Assembly (NCBI GenBank): GCA_937920495.1 | Contig: CALEUQ010000067.1 | Coordinates: 1 to 43,988 of the forward strand | DNA length: 43,988 nt | Direction of reading: 5' to 3' | DNA from: an uncultured bacterium | Lineage (GTDB): Bacteria; Spirochaetota; UBA4802; UB4802 | In this document: positions 1 to 8,355 of the stretch, one piece after another | Layout of the letters: every line of letters begins with the position of its first letter | Position numbering within the stretch: position 1 is the stretch's first letter | Notes under the pieces: generated by a model | Databases searched by the model: none | What the model saw: the letters and a program-made list of their open reading frames with translations, nothing else | Told to the model about the DNA's origin: nothing | Program-made: the position numbers and the translations under genes

Positions 1-1
1 T

Positions 2-694
2 CCTTTATTTGCCGCAATTACGGTGGTAAGCGTCAAGGGCGAAGCGCTGTACACTGATACAGGTGCCTTTAAGCCGCTGCAAAAGGGCATGCAGCTTAAA
101 GAAGGCACTAAAATACAAACCGGCGCAAAGTCAAAAGTGGTGCTTGATATTGACGGGCATATAGTGACAATACAGCCCCTGACACTTATCAAGGTGTACA
201 AAAATATTGCCAAAAAGGATGAATCCACAAATAGCATTGGATTACAGTACGGTAGTATTAATGCAAAAGTAAAAAAACTTCCGCAGGTAAAAACCAGCTT
301 TTTAATCACCACACCGGTGGCAACATCTTCTGTGCGGGGTACCGAGCAAAACACAAGCTATGGACCGGGGTTTGGTATGCAGGTGCAGGTGCCTGAAGGG
401 GAGCTTACCGTACAATCCCCTGGCGAGAATAAAAAAGTTGGTGGTAGCCTTGACTACAGCAAAGGATCAGATGACCCCCGAAGTGGCGACCTTACCCGGG
501 GCATGCAGAATACCTACATAGGCAATATGGCTCCGGAAAATCTTACACCAGAAGAAAAGGATATGCTTGGAAAATACGCTGACCAGCTGGTGGATTCCAC
601 CCAGACACCAGCTGATATACTGGATAACGCAGGCGGTTCTACCATTGGTTCTACCATTGTTAATGTGAATTTAAAATGGAATGTGGGGCCGTAA
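2..694 (+). CDS. FecR-domain exported protein (5' end missing)
   Basis: The frame is open from the first bases of the window, so the true start and signal peptide lie to the left; a GTG at 23 is probably internal. The visible start (PLFAAITVVSVKG) looks like the end of a signal peptide leading into a FecR domain: residues such as GEALYTDTGAFKPLQKG, GTKIQTGAKSKVVL and the late TPVATSSVRGTE segment match the family pattern of a lysM-like or barrel-surface regulatory domain. There is no C-terminal membrane segment, so the protein is probably periplasmic or secreted rather than a classical anti-sigma factor. The C-terminal part is low in hydrophobics and ends with a short GSTIGSTI duplication. 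It precedes two other exported proteins on the same strand. Family assignment is fairly sure; the role is not known. Confidence 0.75.
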   Translation, partial: PLFAAITVVSVKGEALYTDTGAFKPLQKGMQLKEGTKIQTGAKSKVVLDIDGHIVTIQPLTLIKVYKNIAKKDESTNSIGLQYGSINAKVKKLPQVKTSFLITTPVATSSVRGTEQNTSYGPGFGMQVQVPEGELTVQSPGENKKVGGSLDYSKGSDDPRSGDLTRGMQNTYIGNMAPENLTPEEKDMLGKYADQLVDSTQTPADILDNAGGSTIGSTIVNVNLKWNVGP

Positions 695-804
695 CCTGAA
701 CCTGTGTCCCAGCTAAGGTTAAAATAGTAGCTATATACGTGGTGAGATTTGTATCTATATTGTTTAGCAAGTAATGGTGAGAATATTTAGAGCAAAAATT
801 CAAA

Positions 805-902
805 GTTTTGCCGTGCAGGGATGCACGGCAAATTGGGTTGCGGGCAAGGACCTGAACGGATGCTATTCCGCAGCCCACAATGCAAGGAATAATATATTGC
901 AA
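805..902 (+). repeat. dispersed hairpin repeat, copy 1
   Basis: A unit of about 98 bases matches 21733-21832. It opens with a perfect 11-bp stem (807-817 with 822-832, loop GGGA), followed by a 27-base block (839-865) identical to 21767-21793, a variable 13-base patch, and a shared AT-rich tail (GGAATAATATAT). Between the copies, changes in the first stem keep most base pairs, so the folded structure may matter. Confidence 0.8.
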
Positions 903-942
903 ATAAGGCACGCCGCCGTTTAAGGCGCGCTTTGGGGGGTGG

Positions 943-975
943 TAAGGGGGCATTTAGCGTTTAAATGCCTCCTTA
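943..975. repeat. 14-bp imperfect inverted repeat
   Basis: TAAGGGGGCATTTA at 943-956 pairs with 962-975 across a 5-base loop with one mismatch. It lies between the FecR gene and the next operon gene. It lacks a T-run, so it may be a weak terminator for the FecR gene or a processing site; neither is shown. Confidence 0.45.
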
Positions 976-1074
976 CAAGCAAATCAAGATCATGGTAGAA
1001 ATGTTAATCTACAGAGTCTTTAGCATATTACTTGGTTAGTGAAAATAGAATTAAAAAAATCACAAGGAGGATGC

Positions 1075-1506
1075 ATGCGAACAATCACAATAGCAATAGT
1101 AACATTGTGTATGGCAACCGCGGGCTTTGCTCAGAGCGCCATGCTTGCGGTACAGCTATCGCAAAAACCGGTGGCCACTGTTGAGGATGCGGTCACGCTG
1201 TTTATGCTCTCCACTGATGGCAAAAGTGCTGGCTACGCAAAGGATGCCGCAGCACTTGCCGAAAAAGGTATACTGCCAAAGGTATATGATCCGCAGGCAC
1301 CGGCAACCATGGGCCTTGTTGCCTACATGATGGCAAAAAAGGCCAATATACGGCATTCCCTTATGTTCAATATTTTTAAAAGCCAGCGCTATGCGGTGTT
1401 TGCGTGTATTGCGGCCGGGTATCTGCCAGGCAATGCGGGGGAAAATGTAACATTAAGCGGCGTGGAGCTAATGGAAGTTATGGGCAGGTTTGGAGGTGAA
1501 GAATGA
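1075..1506 (+). CDS. small exported protein of unknown function
   Basis: The ATG at 1075 is preferred over an in-frame GTG at 1039 because AAGGAGG sits at 1064-1070, four bases upstream, and because it places a signal peptide (MRTITIAIVTLCMATAGFAQ) exactly at the N-terminus. The mature part of about 120 residues is alpha-helical in character, with AVTLFMLSTDGKSAGYAKDAAALAEKGILP and a hydrophobic YAVFACIAAGYLPG segment. I do not recognise the family. The stop codon overlaps the start of the barrel gene (ATGA at 1503-1506), so the two are translationally coupled, and this protein may be a periplasmic partner of the barrel. Confidence 0.75.
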   Translation: MRTITIAIVTLCMATAGFAQSAMLAVQLSQKPVATVEDAVTLFMLSTDGKSAGYAKDAAALAEKGILPKVYDPQAPATMGLVAYMMAKKANIRHSLMFNIFKSQRYAVFACIAAGYLPGNAGENVTLSGVELMEVMGRFGGEE

Positions 1507-2858
1507 AAAAAATAATACTATTATTTTTGGCGATAGTAACTGTCAATTGGTGCACCCTGCTGTATGCACAGGATGAATATATACCGTTGCCTGATGTTGC
1601 CGCTGATCCGGATTTAGCGGTTGCCGCAAAACCTGTGGTGCCCTTTACAGTGCGCTACGGTGGATGGATTACGCCGGTTGTCATAGACCAGCGCACAGCT
1701 GACACCGATTTGATGACATCGGTAACAACAGCACGCCTGTGGCTTACAAGCACACTGTGGGCAAATGCAACAGTGTATGTGCGCGTAAAGGATAGCTATC
1801 TTGCAGTAATACGCGAGCAGGATGTCAACATTGACAATACCAGCAACGTGTTTGACCTTGACATTGCATCAGTTACCATTCCGATAATCAAAAACAAGGT
1901 GCGCCTTGTTGCAGGACGCAAGTACTATGTTACCGGAGCGGGGCTGGTGCTCAACGGTCGCGGTGATGGCGGCGAGGTGCAGGTGTACTCAAAGTATGGC
2001 GACCTGAAAGCATTTGGCATGTATTCCGGATTGCTCAATAAGGACGACAACCCTTATGGACTGAGCTCACGCGATTTAGCTGATGGTGCAAAGCGCATAT
2101 TTACTTCAGCACAGTACACAAAGGATTTTTTGTATAACAATACTCTGTACCTGTATGGCCTTATGGAGATAGATAAGCAGGATGAGGATGCCAATACAAA
2201 ATCAGCCTACGATGCGCAGTATATTGGTGCCGGTGTAAAAGGTGTGGTAGGCGATTCATTATCCTACTATGCTGAGTATGTGTATCAGATGGGAACATCG
2301 TATGCAACAATAATGCCAGGTGTTCAGCAAAAAAGCGATATCAAGGCAATGGCGCTACTGGCAGGACTGCGCTACTTCTGGAAGGCTGCATACCGGCCAC
2401 TTATCAACCTACAGTATGCATTTGGTACTGGCGATAAAGACGCAACAAGCTATGGCAATGCAACAGGCAATACCCTTGATGATGATACGCGCTTTATGTA
2501 CTTTGGTACGTTTTTAGGCGGCTTTGCGCTGCGGCCACAGTTAGGCAACCTGCATGTCATTCGTCCCGGTGCTGGATTTTCGCCATTCTATAACGGTGGC
2601 CACCGCATAAAGGCAATGAACCTTGTTGTGTACTACAGCTATTATATGAAAGACACAAAAGAATCACCAATCAGCGGCGGTGAGGCACCACTACCCAAAT
2701 CATTTGTGGGGCAGGCTGTAGATGTTATGCTGCGCTGGCCGGTGTACTATGATTTTTCATTCTTTGCCAATTATGGATTGTTCTTACCAGGGGATGCATA
2801 TCCATCTGGTAGTCCACAGCGCCATTTCATCATGACTGGTGTGAATATTGTGTTTTAA
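1503..2858 (+). CDS. outer-membrane beta-barrel protein (alginate-export/porin-like)
   Basis: A 451-residue protein with a signal peptide (about residues 1-22, ending LLYAQ) and a body of alternating aromatic and polar segments typical of a barrel (for example SLSYYAEYVYQMGTSYA and MNLVVYYSYYMKD). It ends in a phenylalanine (TGVNIVF), the usual beta-signal. A central VRLVAGRKYYVTGAGLVLNG followed by GRGDGG resembles the conserved GRQ...GDG segment of alginate-export-type 18-strand barrels, but this is only a similarity of pattern. It is coupled to the upstream small exported protein and closed by the terminator at 2875. It probably acts as a channel in the outer membrane; the substrate is unknown. 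Confidence 0.75.
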   Translation: MKKIILLFLAIVTVNWCTLLYAQDEYIPLPDVAADPDLAVAAKPVVPFTVRYGGWITPVVIDQRTADTDLMTSVTTARLWLTSTLWANATVYVRVKDSYLAVIREQDVNIDNTSNVFDLDIASVTIPIIKNKVRLVAGRKYYVTGAGLVLNGRGDGGEVQVYSKYGDLKAFGMYSGLLNKDDNPYGLSSRDLADGAKRIFTSAQYTKDFLYNNTLYLYGLMEIDKQDEDANTKSAYDAQYIGAGVKGVVGDSLSYYAEYVYQMGTSYATIMPGVQQKSDIKAMALLAGLRYFWKAAYRPLINLQYAFGTGDKDATSYGNATGNTLDDDTRFMYFGTFLGGFALRPQLGNLHVIRPGAGFSPFYNGGHRIKAMNLVVYYSYYMKDTKESPISGGEAPLPKSFVGQAVDVMLRWPVYYDFSFFANYGLFLPGDAYPSGSPQRHFIMTGVNIVF

Positions 2859-2874
2859 TGTATTAGTGTTAATG

Positions 2875-2910
2875 AAAAAATGCCCCGCCAGGTACGGTGG
2901 GGCATTTTTT
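2875..2910 (+). terminator. intrinsic terminator after the barrel operon
   Basis: A stem TGCCCCGCC with a matching GGTGGGGCA arm (one G-T pair) around a short loop at 2881-2904, preceded by six A and followed by six T and more AT-rich sequence. It looks able to work in both directions. Confidence 0.9.
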
Positions 2911-3011
2911 AATTAATTTTTTTTAAAAATTTTCAATTTTTTCATTTGAAAGCGTATATATATTTATAAACACGCTAAATGGAATGATAACAGAGCCAAA
3001 AAAATATGGGC

Positions 3012-3045
3012 GCCTGAATTCAATTATGAGTTGCTCATATCAGGC
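3012..3045 (+). promoter_or_regulatory. nested inverted repeat abutting a -35 box
   Basis: An outer pair GCCTGA (3012-3017) and TCAGGC (3040-3045) encloses an inner pair TATGAG (3025-3030) and CTCATA (3034-3039). It ends at the base before the -35 hexamer of the next gene. This could be an operator or a cruciform; the regulator is unknown. Confidence 0.5.
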
Positions 3046-3074
3046 TTGACATTTCATCACATGTGTGTTACCAT
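3046..3074 (+). promoter_or_regulatory. sigma-70-type promoter for the coiled-coil protein
   Basis: TTGACA at 3046-3051, a 17-base spacer, and TACCAT at 3069-3074. The ribosome binding site AAGGAG follows at 3086-3091 and the start codon is at 3102. Confidence 0.7.
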
Positions 3075-3101
3075 TATTAATAAGAAAAGGAGATTTGTTG
3101 T

Positions 3102-3809
3102 ATGAACATGCATCTCTCAGCTGATGTGTATGACATTTTTGAAAAGGCGTTTCAGGGAAAAAATGAAGCAAAAAAAGTTATGTTTGCAATTGAAGAGGCA
3201 ATAGTGAGCACAATACACGACACCTGGTATAAAACAAAAGAGGAACTAAAAATTGAAGTGTTTAGCCATTTTGCAACAAAGCAAGATCTGGAACAGGTGC
3301 GCACTGAAATTTTGGGTGTAATGAGGCAGGATAAAGCAGAGCTTCTGGGCATAATGAAACAGGATAAAGCTGAGCTTTTAGGTATAATAAAACAGGATAA
3401 AGCTGAGCTTTTAGGCATAATAAAACAGGATAAAGCTGAGCTTTTAGGTAGGATGAGTCAGGATAAAGAAGAACTTTTAGGTAAAATTAATCAACTGTAT
3501 GAAAAAACAGAAAAGGACAAAGCAGAGCTTTTAGGCATAATGAGGCAGGACAAAGCAGAGCTTTTGGGAATAATGAAGCAGGACAAAGCAGAGCTTTTGG
3601 GTAAGATGAATCAGGATAGAGAAGAACTTTTGGGAAAAATTAATCAATTATATGAAAAGACAGAAAAAGATAAGGCGGAACTCACGCTACGAATTGAAAA
3701 ATTAGATAAAAGATTTAGTTTATATTTTGCAGTATTGTTATTTGCCATAATATTTTTGAATCAAAATGCGCTGGAGTTTCTTGCCAGAGTTGTGGGTTTG
3801 ATGCCATAG
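3102..3809 (+). CDS. membrane-anchored hendecad coiled-coil protein (DUF1640-like layout)
   Basis: A 235-residue protein. Residues 1-65 form a helical head with an ATKQDLEQVRTEI entry to a coiled coil. Residues 77 to about 189 are nine copies of an 11-residue unit of the type DKAELLGIMKQ, two of which are extended to 18 residues (DKEELLGKINQLYEKTEK). A single hydrophobic helix (SLYFAVLLFAIIFL, about 203-225) near the C-terminus anchors it in a membrane. The head-coil-C-terminal-anchor plan is like DUF1640/CCDC90-type proteins and coiled-coil proteins known from leptospires. The gene has its own promoter and precedes the M16 pair by 25 bases. The function is unknown; a scaffold or spacer role is possible. 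Confidence 0.75.
   Translation: MNMHLSADVYDIFEKAFQGKNEAKKVMFAIEEAIVSTIHDTWYKTKEELKIEVFSHFATKQDLEQVRTEILGVMRQDKAELLGIMKQDKAELLGIIKQDKAELLGIIKQDKAELLGRMSQDKEELLGKINQLYEKTEKDKAELLGIMRQDKAELLGIMKQDKAELLGKMNQDREELLGKINQLYEKTEKDKAELTLRIEKLDKRFSLYFAVLLFAIIFLNQNALEFLARVVGLMP
3330..3683 (+). repeat. in-frame 33-bp tandem repeat array
   Basis: 33-base units start at 3330, 3363, 3396 and 3429, followed by a 54-base unit at 3462, then 33-base units at 3516, 3549 and 3582, a second 54-base unit at 3615, and a partial unit at 3669. The two blocks form a higher-order duplication (four short plus one long, then three short plus one long). Units keep the reading frame, so gain or loss would change only the coil length. 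Confidence 0.9.
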
Positions 3810-3834
3810 TGTTATATAAAGGAAATCGAAATCT

Positions 3835-5328
3835 ATGAAATATAACAAGAAACTATTGCCAGCTGTCTATCTTATTATCTTTGTGCTGTTTACTGTTAAC
3901 TATCGCCTCATTAATGCAAACCCTTTGTTTGAAAATATTAATGTTGAACAATATACACTGCCCAATGGCATCACGTGTGTGCTGGTAAACCGTGGATATA
4001 CGCCAACGCTGGCGTTAATCATTTCATTTAAGGTGGGTTCCGTTGATGAACATTATCAGACTGCAGGTGCAGCGCATTTACTGGAACACATGATGTTTAA
4101 AGGCACCAAAACAATTGGCACCACAAATTTTGAAGAAGAAAACAAATTATTGCAACAGATTGAAGCACTGGGTGAAACAATAGACAGGATTGCGCTAACT
4201 AATCCTGATAATGTGCAATTGCCAGTATTACAGGAGCGCTTGAAGACGTTACAACAAAAAGCAAATGAGTATGTGGTTAACTCGGCGTATGATGCCATCT
4301 ATACGCAGGCTGGCGGTATAAATTTTAATGCGGGGACATCGCGCGACATGACACAATATTACATTGAGCTTCCCAATGATGCACTGGAGCTGTGGGCAAA
4401 GCTGGAATCAGAGCGCATCAAGGAGCCGGTCTTCAGGCAATTTTACACCGAGCGTAACACCGTATATGAAGAGCGCCTTATGCGTTATGAGTCCGACCCA
4501 CAAAGCAAGCTTTTTGAGGATTTCTTAAGTATTGCGTTTATGGCACATCCTTACCGGCATCCAACCATTGGCTACAAGTCAAATATTCCTTTTTTATCGT
4601 TGAGTCTGGTACGCAAATTTTATTTTGAGCATTATGTGCCGCAAAAGATGACTATTACCGTTGTGGGTAAGCAGGATACTGTACACACGTTGAAGATACT
4701 TAAACAGTATTTTGGCTCAATACCCGGGCAGCCAGCAGTTGATTTTGTTGCAATAAGGGAAGATAGTAAAAACAGTCGAAGGCTTGTTACGTATGCCGAT
4801 GCCACGCCGTATCTTTTGATTGGATGGCATAAACCCACCATGCCGCACTTTGATGATTATGTATTTGATGTAATTGCTGAAGTCCTTGCAGGTGGCAAAA
4901 GCTCTCGGCTTTATAAAACGATGGTGCTTGATGCGCAGATTGTTTCAAAGGTTAACGCGTATAACGGTTATCCTGGTGCACGGTATGACAACCTTTTTAT
5001 ACTTGAGGCTGTCCCCAAAGATTCATCGCAATGTGAAATGGTAGAGGAGCTATTGTATCGGCAGCTGTATGCACTGGGAACTTCGTGTACTCAGGAAGAA
5101 ATTAATGCAGCCGTGCGCCGTCTGGAATCGGCGCTAATCTTTGATATTGATACAAATGTAGGTATTGCACGTCTGCTCAGTTACTATCAGACAATCACAG
5201 GCGATTGGCGCTATGTACTTACCTATAGCGATAAAATCAGAAAAGTGACCTGCAGTGATGTACAGCGGGTAATCAATACCTACTGTAAAAAGGAATGGGC
5301 TACTGTGGCAATATTGAAGAAGCCGTGA
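3835..5328 (+). CDS. M16 family zinc peptidase, catalytic subunit
   Basis: A 497-residue protein with an N-terminal hydrophobic export segment (about residues 6-28). The inverted zinc motif HLLEH is at residues 81-85, and the distal glutamate is expected in NTVYEERLMRYESDP near residue 212. Between them is an extra helical insert of about 55 residues (LLQQIEALGE to AYDAIYTQAGG), known in some bacterial M16 proteins. The C-terminal half contains the second M16 domain with the LAGGKSSRLYK segment. It probably degrades peptides in the periplasm. The companion gene 5535-6896 lacks the zinc motif, so the two are expected to form an active/inactive heterodimer, as in other M16B pairs. Confidence 0.9.
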   Translation: MKYNKKLLPAVYLIIFVLFTVNYRLINANPLFENINVEQYTLPNGITCVLVNRGYTPTLALIISFKVGSVDEHYQTAGAAHLLEHMMFKGTKTIGTTNFEEENKLLQQIEALGETIDRIALTNPDNVQLPVLQERLKTLQQKANEYVVNSAYDAIYTQAGGINFNAGTSRDMTQYYIELPNDALELWAKLESERIKEPVFRQFYTERNTVYEERLMRYESDPQSKLFEDFLSIAFMAHPYRHPTIGYKSNIPFLSLSLVRKFYFEHYVPQKMTITVVGKQDTVHTLKILKQYFGSIPGQPAVDFVAIREDSKNSRRLVTYADATPYLLIGWHKPTMPHFDDYVFDVIAEVLAGGKSSRLYKTMVLDAQIVSKVNAYNGYPGARYDNLFILEAVPKDSSQCEMVEELLYRQLYALGTSCTQEEINAAVRRLESALIFDIDTNVGIARLLSYYQTITGDWRYVLTYSDKIRKVTCSDVQRVINTYCKKEWATVAILKKP

Positions 5329-5465
5329 TTATATGGATCTGGTGTGGCGATAGTTACCATGAATCCCGATTAGCATGTGGGCAGGCTTGATGCAGAATAT
5401 TTACCACATTGCGTCATCGTGGACGTGATCTTCCATATCAAGTTCAAAATGAATTTATGTGTAGA

Positions 5466-5497
5466 TTCCAAATTAGATTCAGAATCATGGTTTGGAA
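5466..5497 (+). repeat. 7-bp inverted repeat between the M16 genes
   Basis: TTCCAAA at 5466-5472 pairs with TTTGGAA at 5491-5497. It lies 38 bases upstream of the second M16 gene. It could be an operator or an RNA hairpin setting the ratio of the subunits; the support is weak. Confidence 0.35.
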
Positions 5498-5534
5498 GGT
5501 GTAAATAGATTTTAATACTACAAAAGGCAGTGCA

Positions 5535-6896
5535 ATGAAAAGAGCAATAAACACAGCGCTTACAATAATCCTATTATTAATCCCATTATTTGTATCAGGC
5601 AATGGCCTTGTCACACTGCCGCAGATAGAGACAATTAATCATAACGGTGTAAATATTTTTTATGCACACGATATGGTCCCACAATGCACAATATTTGTTT
5701 CCATTGGAGTAGGATCACTGTATGAGAATGCACACAATGCCGGCATAAGCCAGATGGCAGCGCAGGTGCTGTCAGTGGGTGGCAGTACACAATACCCCAA
5801 CATCAATGAATATATCGATTCAATAGGCGGAAGGTATTCCGTGACTGCGTCATTTGAAACAGTTACTATCACAATGCGTGTACATCAGGATGAAGCCGCA
5901 AAAGCTTTTGCAATCCTTGCGGATATTATTGCCCATCCGCTTTTCAATGAACAGCTTGCTGCAACAGCCAGATTTATGTGTAAACAACAGATACAGCAAA
6001 AGCAGGATGATCCAATGACCATTGCTATGGAAAAAGCTCGCCAGATTGTGTTTGGCGATAGTGGCTATGGAGCAGTCATGAGCATCAAGTCACTGGATGC
6101 AATAACCGTTGGTGATCTACAGCAGTTATGGAAGCGATACGTTGTTAAGGAAAATGTCCGCGTTGGTATTGTAACATCACTGAATAAAGAAACAGTGGTG
6201 AAGCATATAACCCCATTGACTGCTGCTTTGCCTGGTGGTGTAGCACTGGATTACACTGCTGATGTAGAAAAAGCAAAGAACGCTATTAGCGCCAATGAGT
6301 TATATTTTTTTGAGAAAGATATCCCGCAATCAACAATTGTCATTGCCACGATTGCGCCGTCAATACACAGCAGCAATCGCTACGCTCTGGAGGTTGGCAA
6401 TTACATACTGGGAGGTGGTTCATTCAATTCATGGCTTATGGATGAAATACGTGTAAAACGAGGTTATGCGTATTCCACCGGATCAATTGTACGAATGCGG
6501 AAAAATATTGGTTTGTTTTTAGCCTATGCGCAAACTTCATCTGCTACCACATTATCTACCATCCAAATAATGAAAGATGTTTTAACACGTTATAAAACTT
6601 CAGGACCATCACAACAGCAGTTGCAGTGGGCAAAGGAAGCATTACTCAAAAGCTATATCTTTGAGTTTCAATCACTGCGTGATATTATACAATACTATAT
6701 GTGGCTGGATTACAACAAGCTTCCGGTATCCTATATACACGAATACCCTGATGGAATCAGGTCCGTAACAGATGATGCCATTACACAGTCGTTTGAACGT
6801 ATTGGCGCCGGGTATATCATTGTGGTTGTGGGCAACCGACAGGTAAAACAACAATTAGAAGATAGCAGGATACAGTATAAAGAAATAACCATGTAA
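5535..6896 (+). CDS. M16 family peptidase-like protein without zinc motif
   Basis: A 453-residue protein with a signal peptide (about residues 1-23, IPLFVSGNG). It aligns with M16 domains throughout, but the position of HxxEH reads AGISQMAAQV, so it cannot bind catalytic zinc. It keeps an arginine and tyrosine in RVKRGYAYS (about residues 306-313), the R/Y pair typical of the inactive subunit of M16B heterodimers. It lies 206 bases downstream of the catalytic subunit on the same strand, with AAAAGG upstream of the ATG. It probably shapes the substrate chamber rather than cutting. Confidence 0.88.
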   Translation: MKRAINTALTIILLLIPLFVSGNGLVTLPQIETINHNGVNIFYAHDMVPQCTIFVSIGVGSLYENAHNAGISQMAAQVLSVGGSTQYPNINEYIDSIGGRYSVTASFETVTITMRVHQDEAAKAFAILADIIAHPLFNEQLAATARFMCKQQIQQKQDDPMTIAMEKARQIVFGDSGYGAVMSIKSLDAITVGDLQQLWKRYVVKENVRVGIVTSLNKETVVKHITPLTAALPGGVALDYTADVEKAKNAISANELYFFEKDIPQSTIVIATIAPSIHSSNRYALEVGNYILGGGSFNSWLMDEIRVKRGYAYSTGSIVRMRKNIGLFLAYAQTSSATTLSTIQIMKDVLTRYKTSGPSQQQLQWAKEALLKSYIFEFQSLRDIIQYYMWLDYNKLPVSYIHEYPDGIRSVTDDAITQSFERIGAGYIIVVVGNRQVKQQLEDSRIQYKEITM

Positions 6897-6946
6897 ACCA
6901 TATATAAAACAATACACCATTACAACCTCCAGTGGCATATAATTGT

Positions 6947-7774
6947 TTATTTCACAAAGGCTTTGCTGGAATTTATAATGTCTTCAATCAGGGAGCAGTT
7001 AGAAAGGATTTTATTTGCTTCGGCAAGCGTGTTGTCAATGGATATTATTGCATCAGAATATGTCTGTTTTTGAAATGGTGTAATATTGCGTTTTTCTTCA
7101 ATGTGCTGTTGTTCCAGCAAAAACCGTATATCAGATAATATTTTTATAATAGTTTTGTATGTAGCTCTGACCTGATACCACATCTCATAATACTTGACAT
7201 ACTTCAACTTTGATGACTCAGACGGTATTTCATCAAGTATCCTGCGGTGCTTTGTGTCCAGTTTTGATTGATAGTAGATAATTGAGCGGGGATAATTGTT
7301 AAATTCGGTGTAAATGTCATTGATTTTTTCAAGTGCCTGTATGCCATCCATATCAAGATTTCTGAAATAGTCATTCATAGTATTCCATGTCATTTTGTCA
7401 GTATCTGAAATAATATTGGAATTTGCTATGCTTGTGATAATTCCATTAAGCCGGTCTTTATGTATTTTTATTGTTTCCACAATTTGGGTTATACACATTT
7501 CCGGGTCAAATTCCATTACTTGGCCCAGATAGTCGTCCTGATGCACACTTTCATCTTTTTCAGGTTTTCGTTGCAACTTCTGCGAAAAATATGCAGCATG
7601 CTTTCGGGGTGTGCGCATGATCTTTACAATTTCAACCTTTCGTTCGGCTTTGTTATATCGCAGTCCATACATGTTGCCATATTTGTCAATATAGCGGTTA
7701 GCTAAATCAAACGTACTTATTTTGGATGTATCAATCTGTGATATGTCGTCAATACGGATAAAACGTGTTTTCAT
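6947..7774 (-). CDS. hypothetical protein downstream of a PilZ protein
   Basis: A 275-residue soluble protein with no signal peptide or membrane segment. The N-terminal 60 residues are basic and beta-like (NRYIDKYGNMYGLRYNKAERKVEIVKI); the remainder is rich in long charged helices (VETIKIHKDRLNGIITSIAN; KYYEMWYQVRATYKTIIKIL; SDIRFLLEQQHIEEKR). I do not recognise the family. The start is six bases after the end of the PilZ gene on the same strand with no clear ribosome binding site, so it is probably translated in an operon with it, and may belong to the same c-di-GMP-responsive pathway. It converges with the second M16 gene. Confidence 0.65.
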   Translation of the reverse strand: MKTRFIRIDDISQIDTSKISTFDLANRYIDKYGNMYGLRYNKAERKVEIVKIMRTPRKHAAYFSQKLQRKPEKDESVHQDDYLGQVMEFDPEMCITQIVETIKIHKDRLNGIITSIANSNIISDTDKMTWNTMNDYFRNLDMDGIQALEKINDIYTEFNNYPRSIIYYQSKLDTKHRRILDEIPSESSKLKYVKYYEMWYQVRATYKTIIKILSDIRFLLEQQHIEEKRNITPFQKQTYSDAIISIDNTLAEANKILSNCSLIEDIINSSKAFVK

Positions 7775-7780
7775 TAGAGT

Positions 7781-8158
7781 TTATACCTGTGCTATTATTT
7801 CTTCAGGTAAAAGCTCATCAAAGCGTATGGCCACGTAACTATCGCCCTTAACTTTTTTTGCTGCATATCGTTGTGCCACTTCAGAAGGATTGTTCTGGAT
7901 CAACCCTGTGCGTACAATTTCACCTGTTAATTCCAATTTTGTTTTATTAATTTTACAGTACAGTTTTACCGGCATCTGTACACTGACCCGACTATTGCAC
8001 ACCATAAATGCACCGGATACGCTGATGTTAAGAATGTATCCTTTGGATTGTATTGTTGGCTTCTGACTTGTGGTGACTTTTTCTGGATCGCCTTCAAAAT
8101 AATCAAATTTTGTCTTAATGTTACATTCCTTGCGTTCAAACTGGCGTTTTTCTGTCAT
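7781..8158 (-). CDS. PilZ domain protein, probable c-di-GMP receptor
   Basis: A 125-residue single-domain protein. The two PilZ signatures are both present: RxxxR as RQFER at residues 5-9, and the (D/N)xSxxG motif as NISVSG at residues 44-49. These residues contact c-di-GMP in characterised PilZ proteins, so binding is likely. The rest is the usual small beta-barrel (VKLYCKINKTKLELTGEIVR ... YVAIRFDEL). It is the first gene of a two-gene minus-strand unit divergent from pyrG. Its target is unknown; motility, adhesion or the neighbouring unknown protein are candidates. Confidence 0.85.
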   Translation of the reverse strand: MTEKRQFERKECNIKTKFDYFEGDPEKVTTSQKPTIQSKGYILNISVSGAFMVCNSRVSVQMPVKLYCKINKTKLELTGEIVRTGLIQNNPSEVAQRYAAKKVKGDSYVAIRFDELLPEEIIAQV

Positions 8159-8216
8159 GGTATTTTCCCGTGTAATAAAATTTTTTTATTTTTTCTTTAC
8201 AGAACTCAAAACTCTT

Positions 8217-8243
8217 TCTATAGTAACTTCAGTGTTTTGTCAA
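8217..8243 (-). promoter_or_regulatory. possible promoter for the PilZ unit
   Basis: On the minus strand, TTGACA (8238-8243) and TATAGA (8217-8222) are 15 bases apart, which is shorter than ideal. They lie about 60-85 bases upstream of the PilZ start, in an AT-rich gap shared with pyrG. Confidence 0.4.
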
Positions 8244-8355
8244 GAATATTGTTTTATGTTTTAAAATTTACGCAAAGATTTACAAATTCTTGACAGAGCT
8301 GTGACACTGATGTTTATGGCATAGATTACAGTGTATACTATCAGTTAGAGGATAT

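Larger units (their letters stand above)
695..1074. other. intergenic stretch rich in hairpins and a dispersed repeat
   Basis: These 380 bases carry no convincing gene. They hold one copy of a dispersed hairpin repeat (805-902), a GC-rich weak inverted repeat around 908-930, and a 14-bp hairpin with one mismatch (943-956 against 962-975). None of the hairpins is followed by a T-run on the plus strand. The stretch ends with the ribosome binding site AAGGAGG at 1064-1070 of the next gene. An open frame on the minus strand (660-953) lies within the repeat and is not believed. Confidence 0.6.

Noticed and set aside
660-953. Minus-strand open frame of 97 residues
   Set aside because: It overlaps the FecR gene end and the dispersed repeat, contains no family signature, and its sequence is dictated by the hairpins.
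3330-3683. CRISPR-like array
   Set aside because: The 33-base units are contiguous, without spacers, and in frame; they code a coiled coil.
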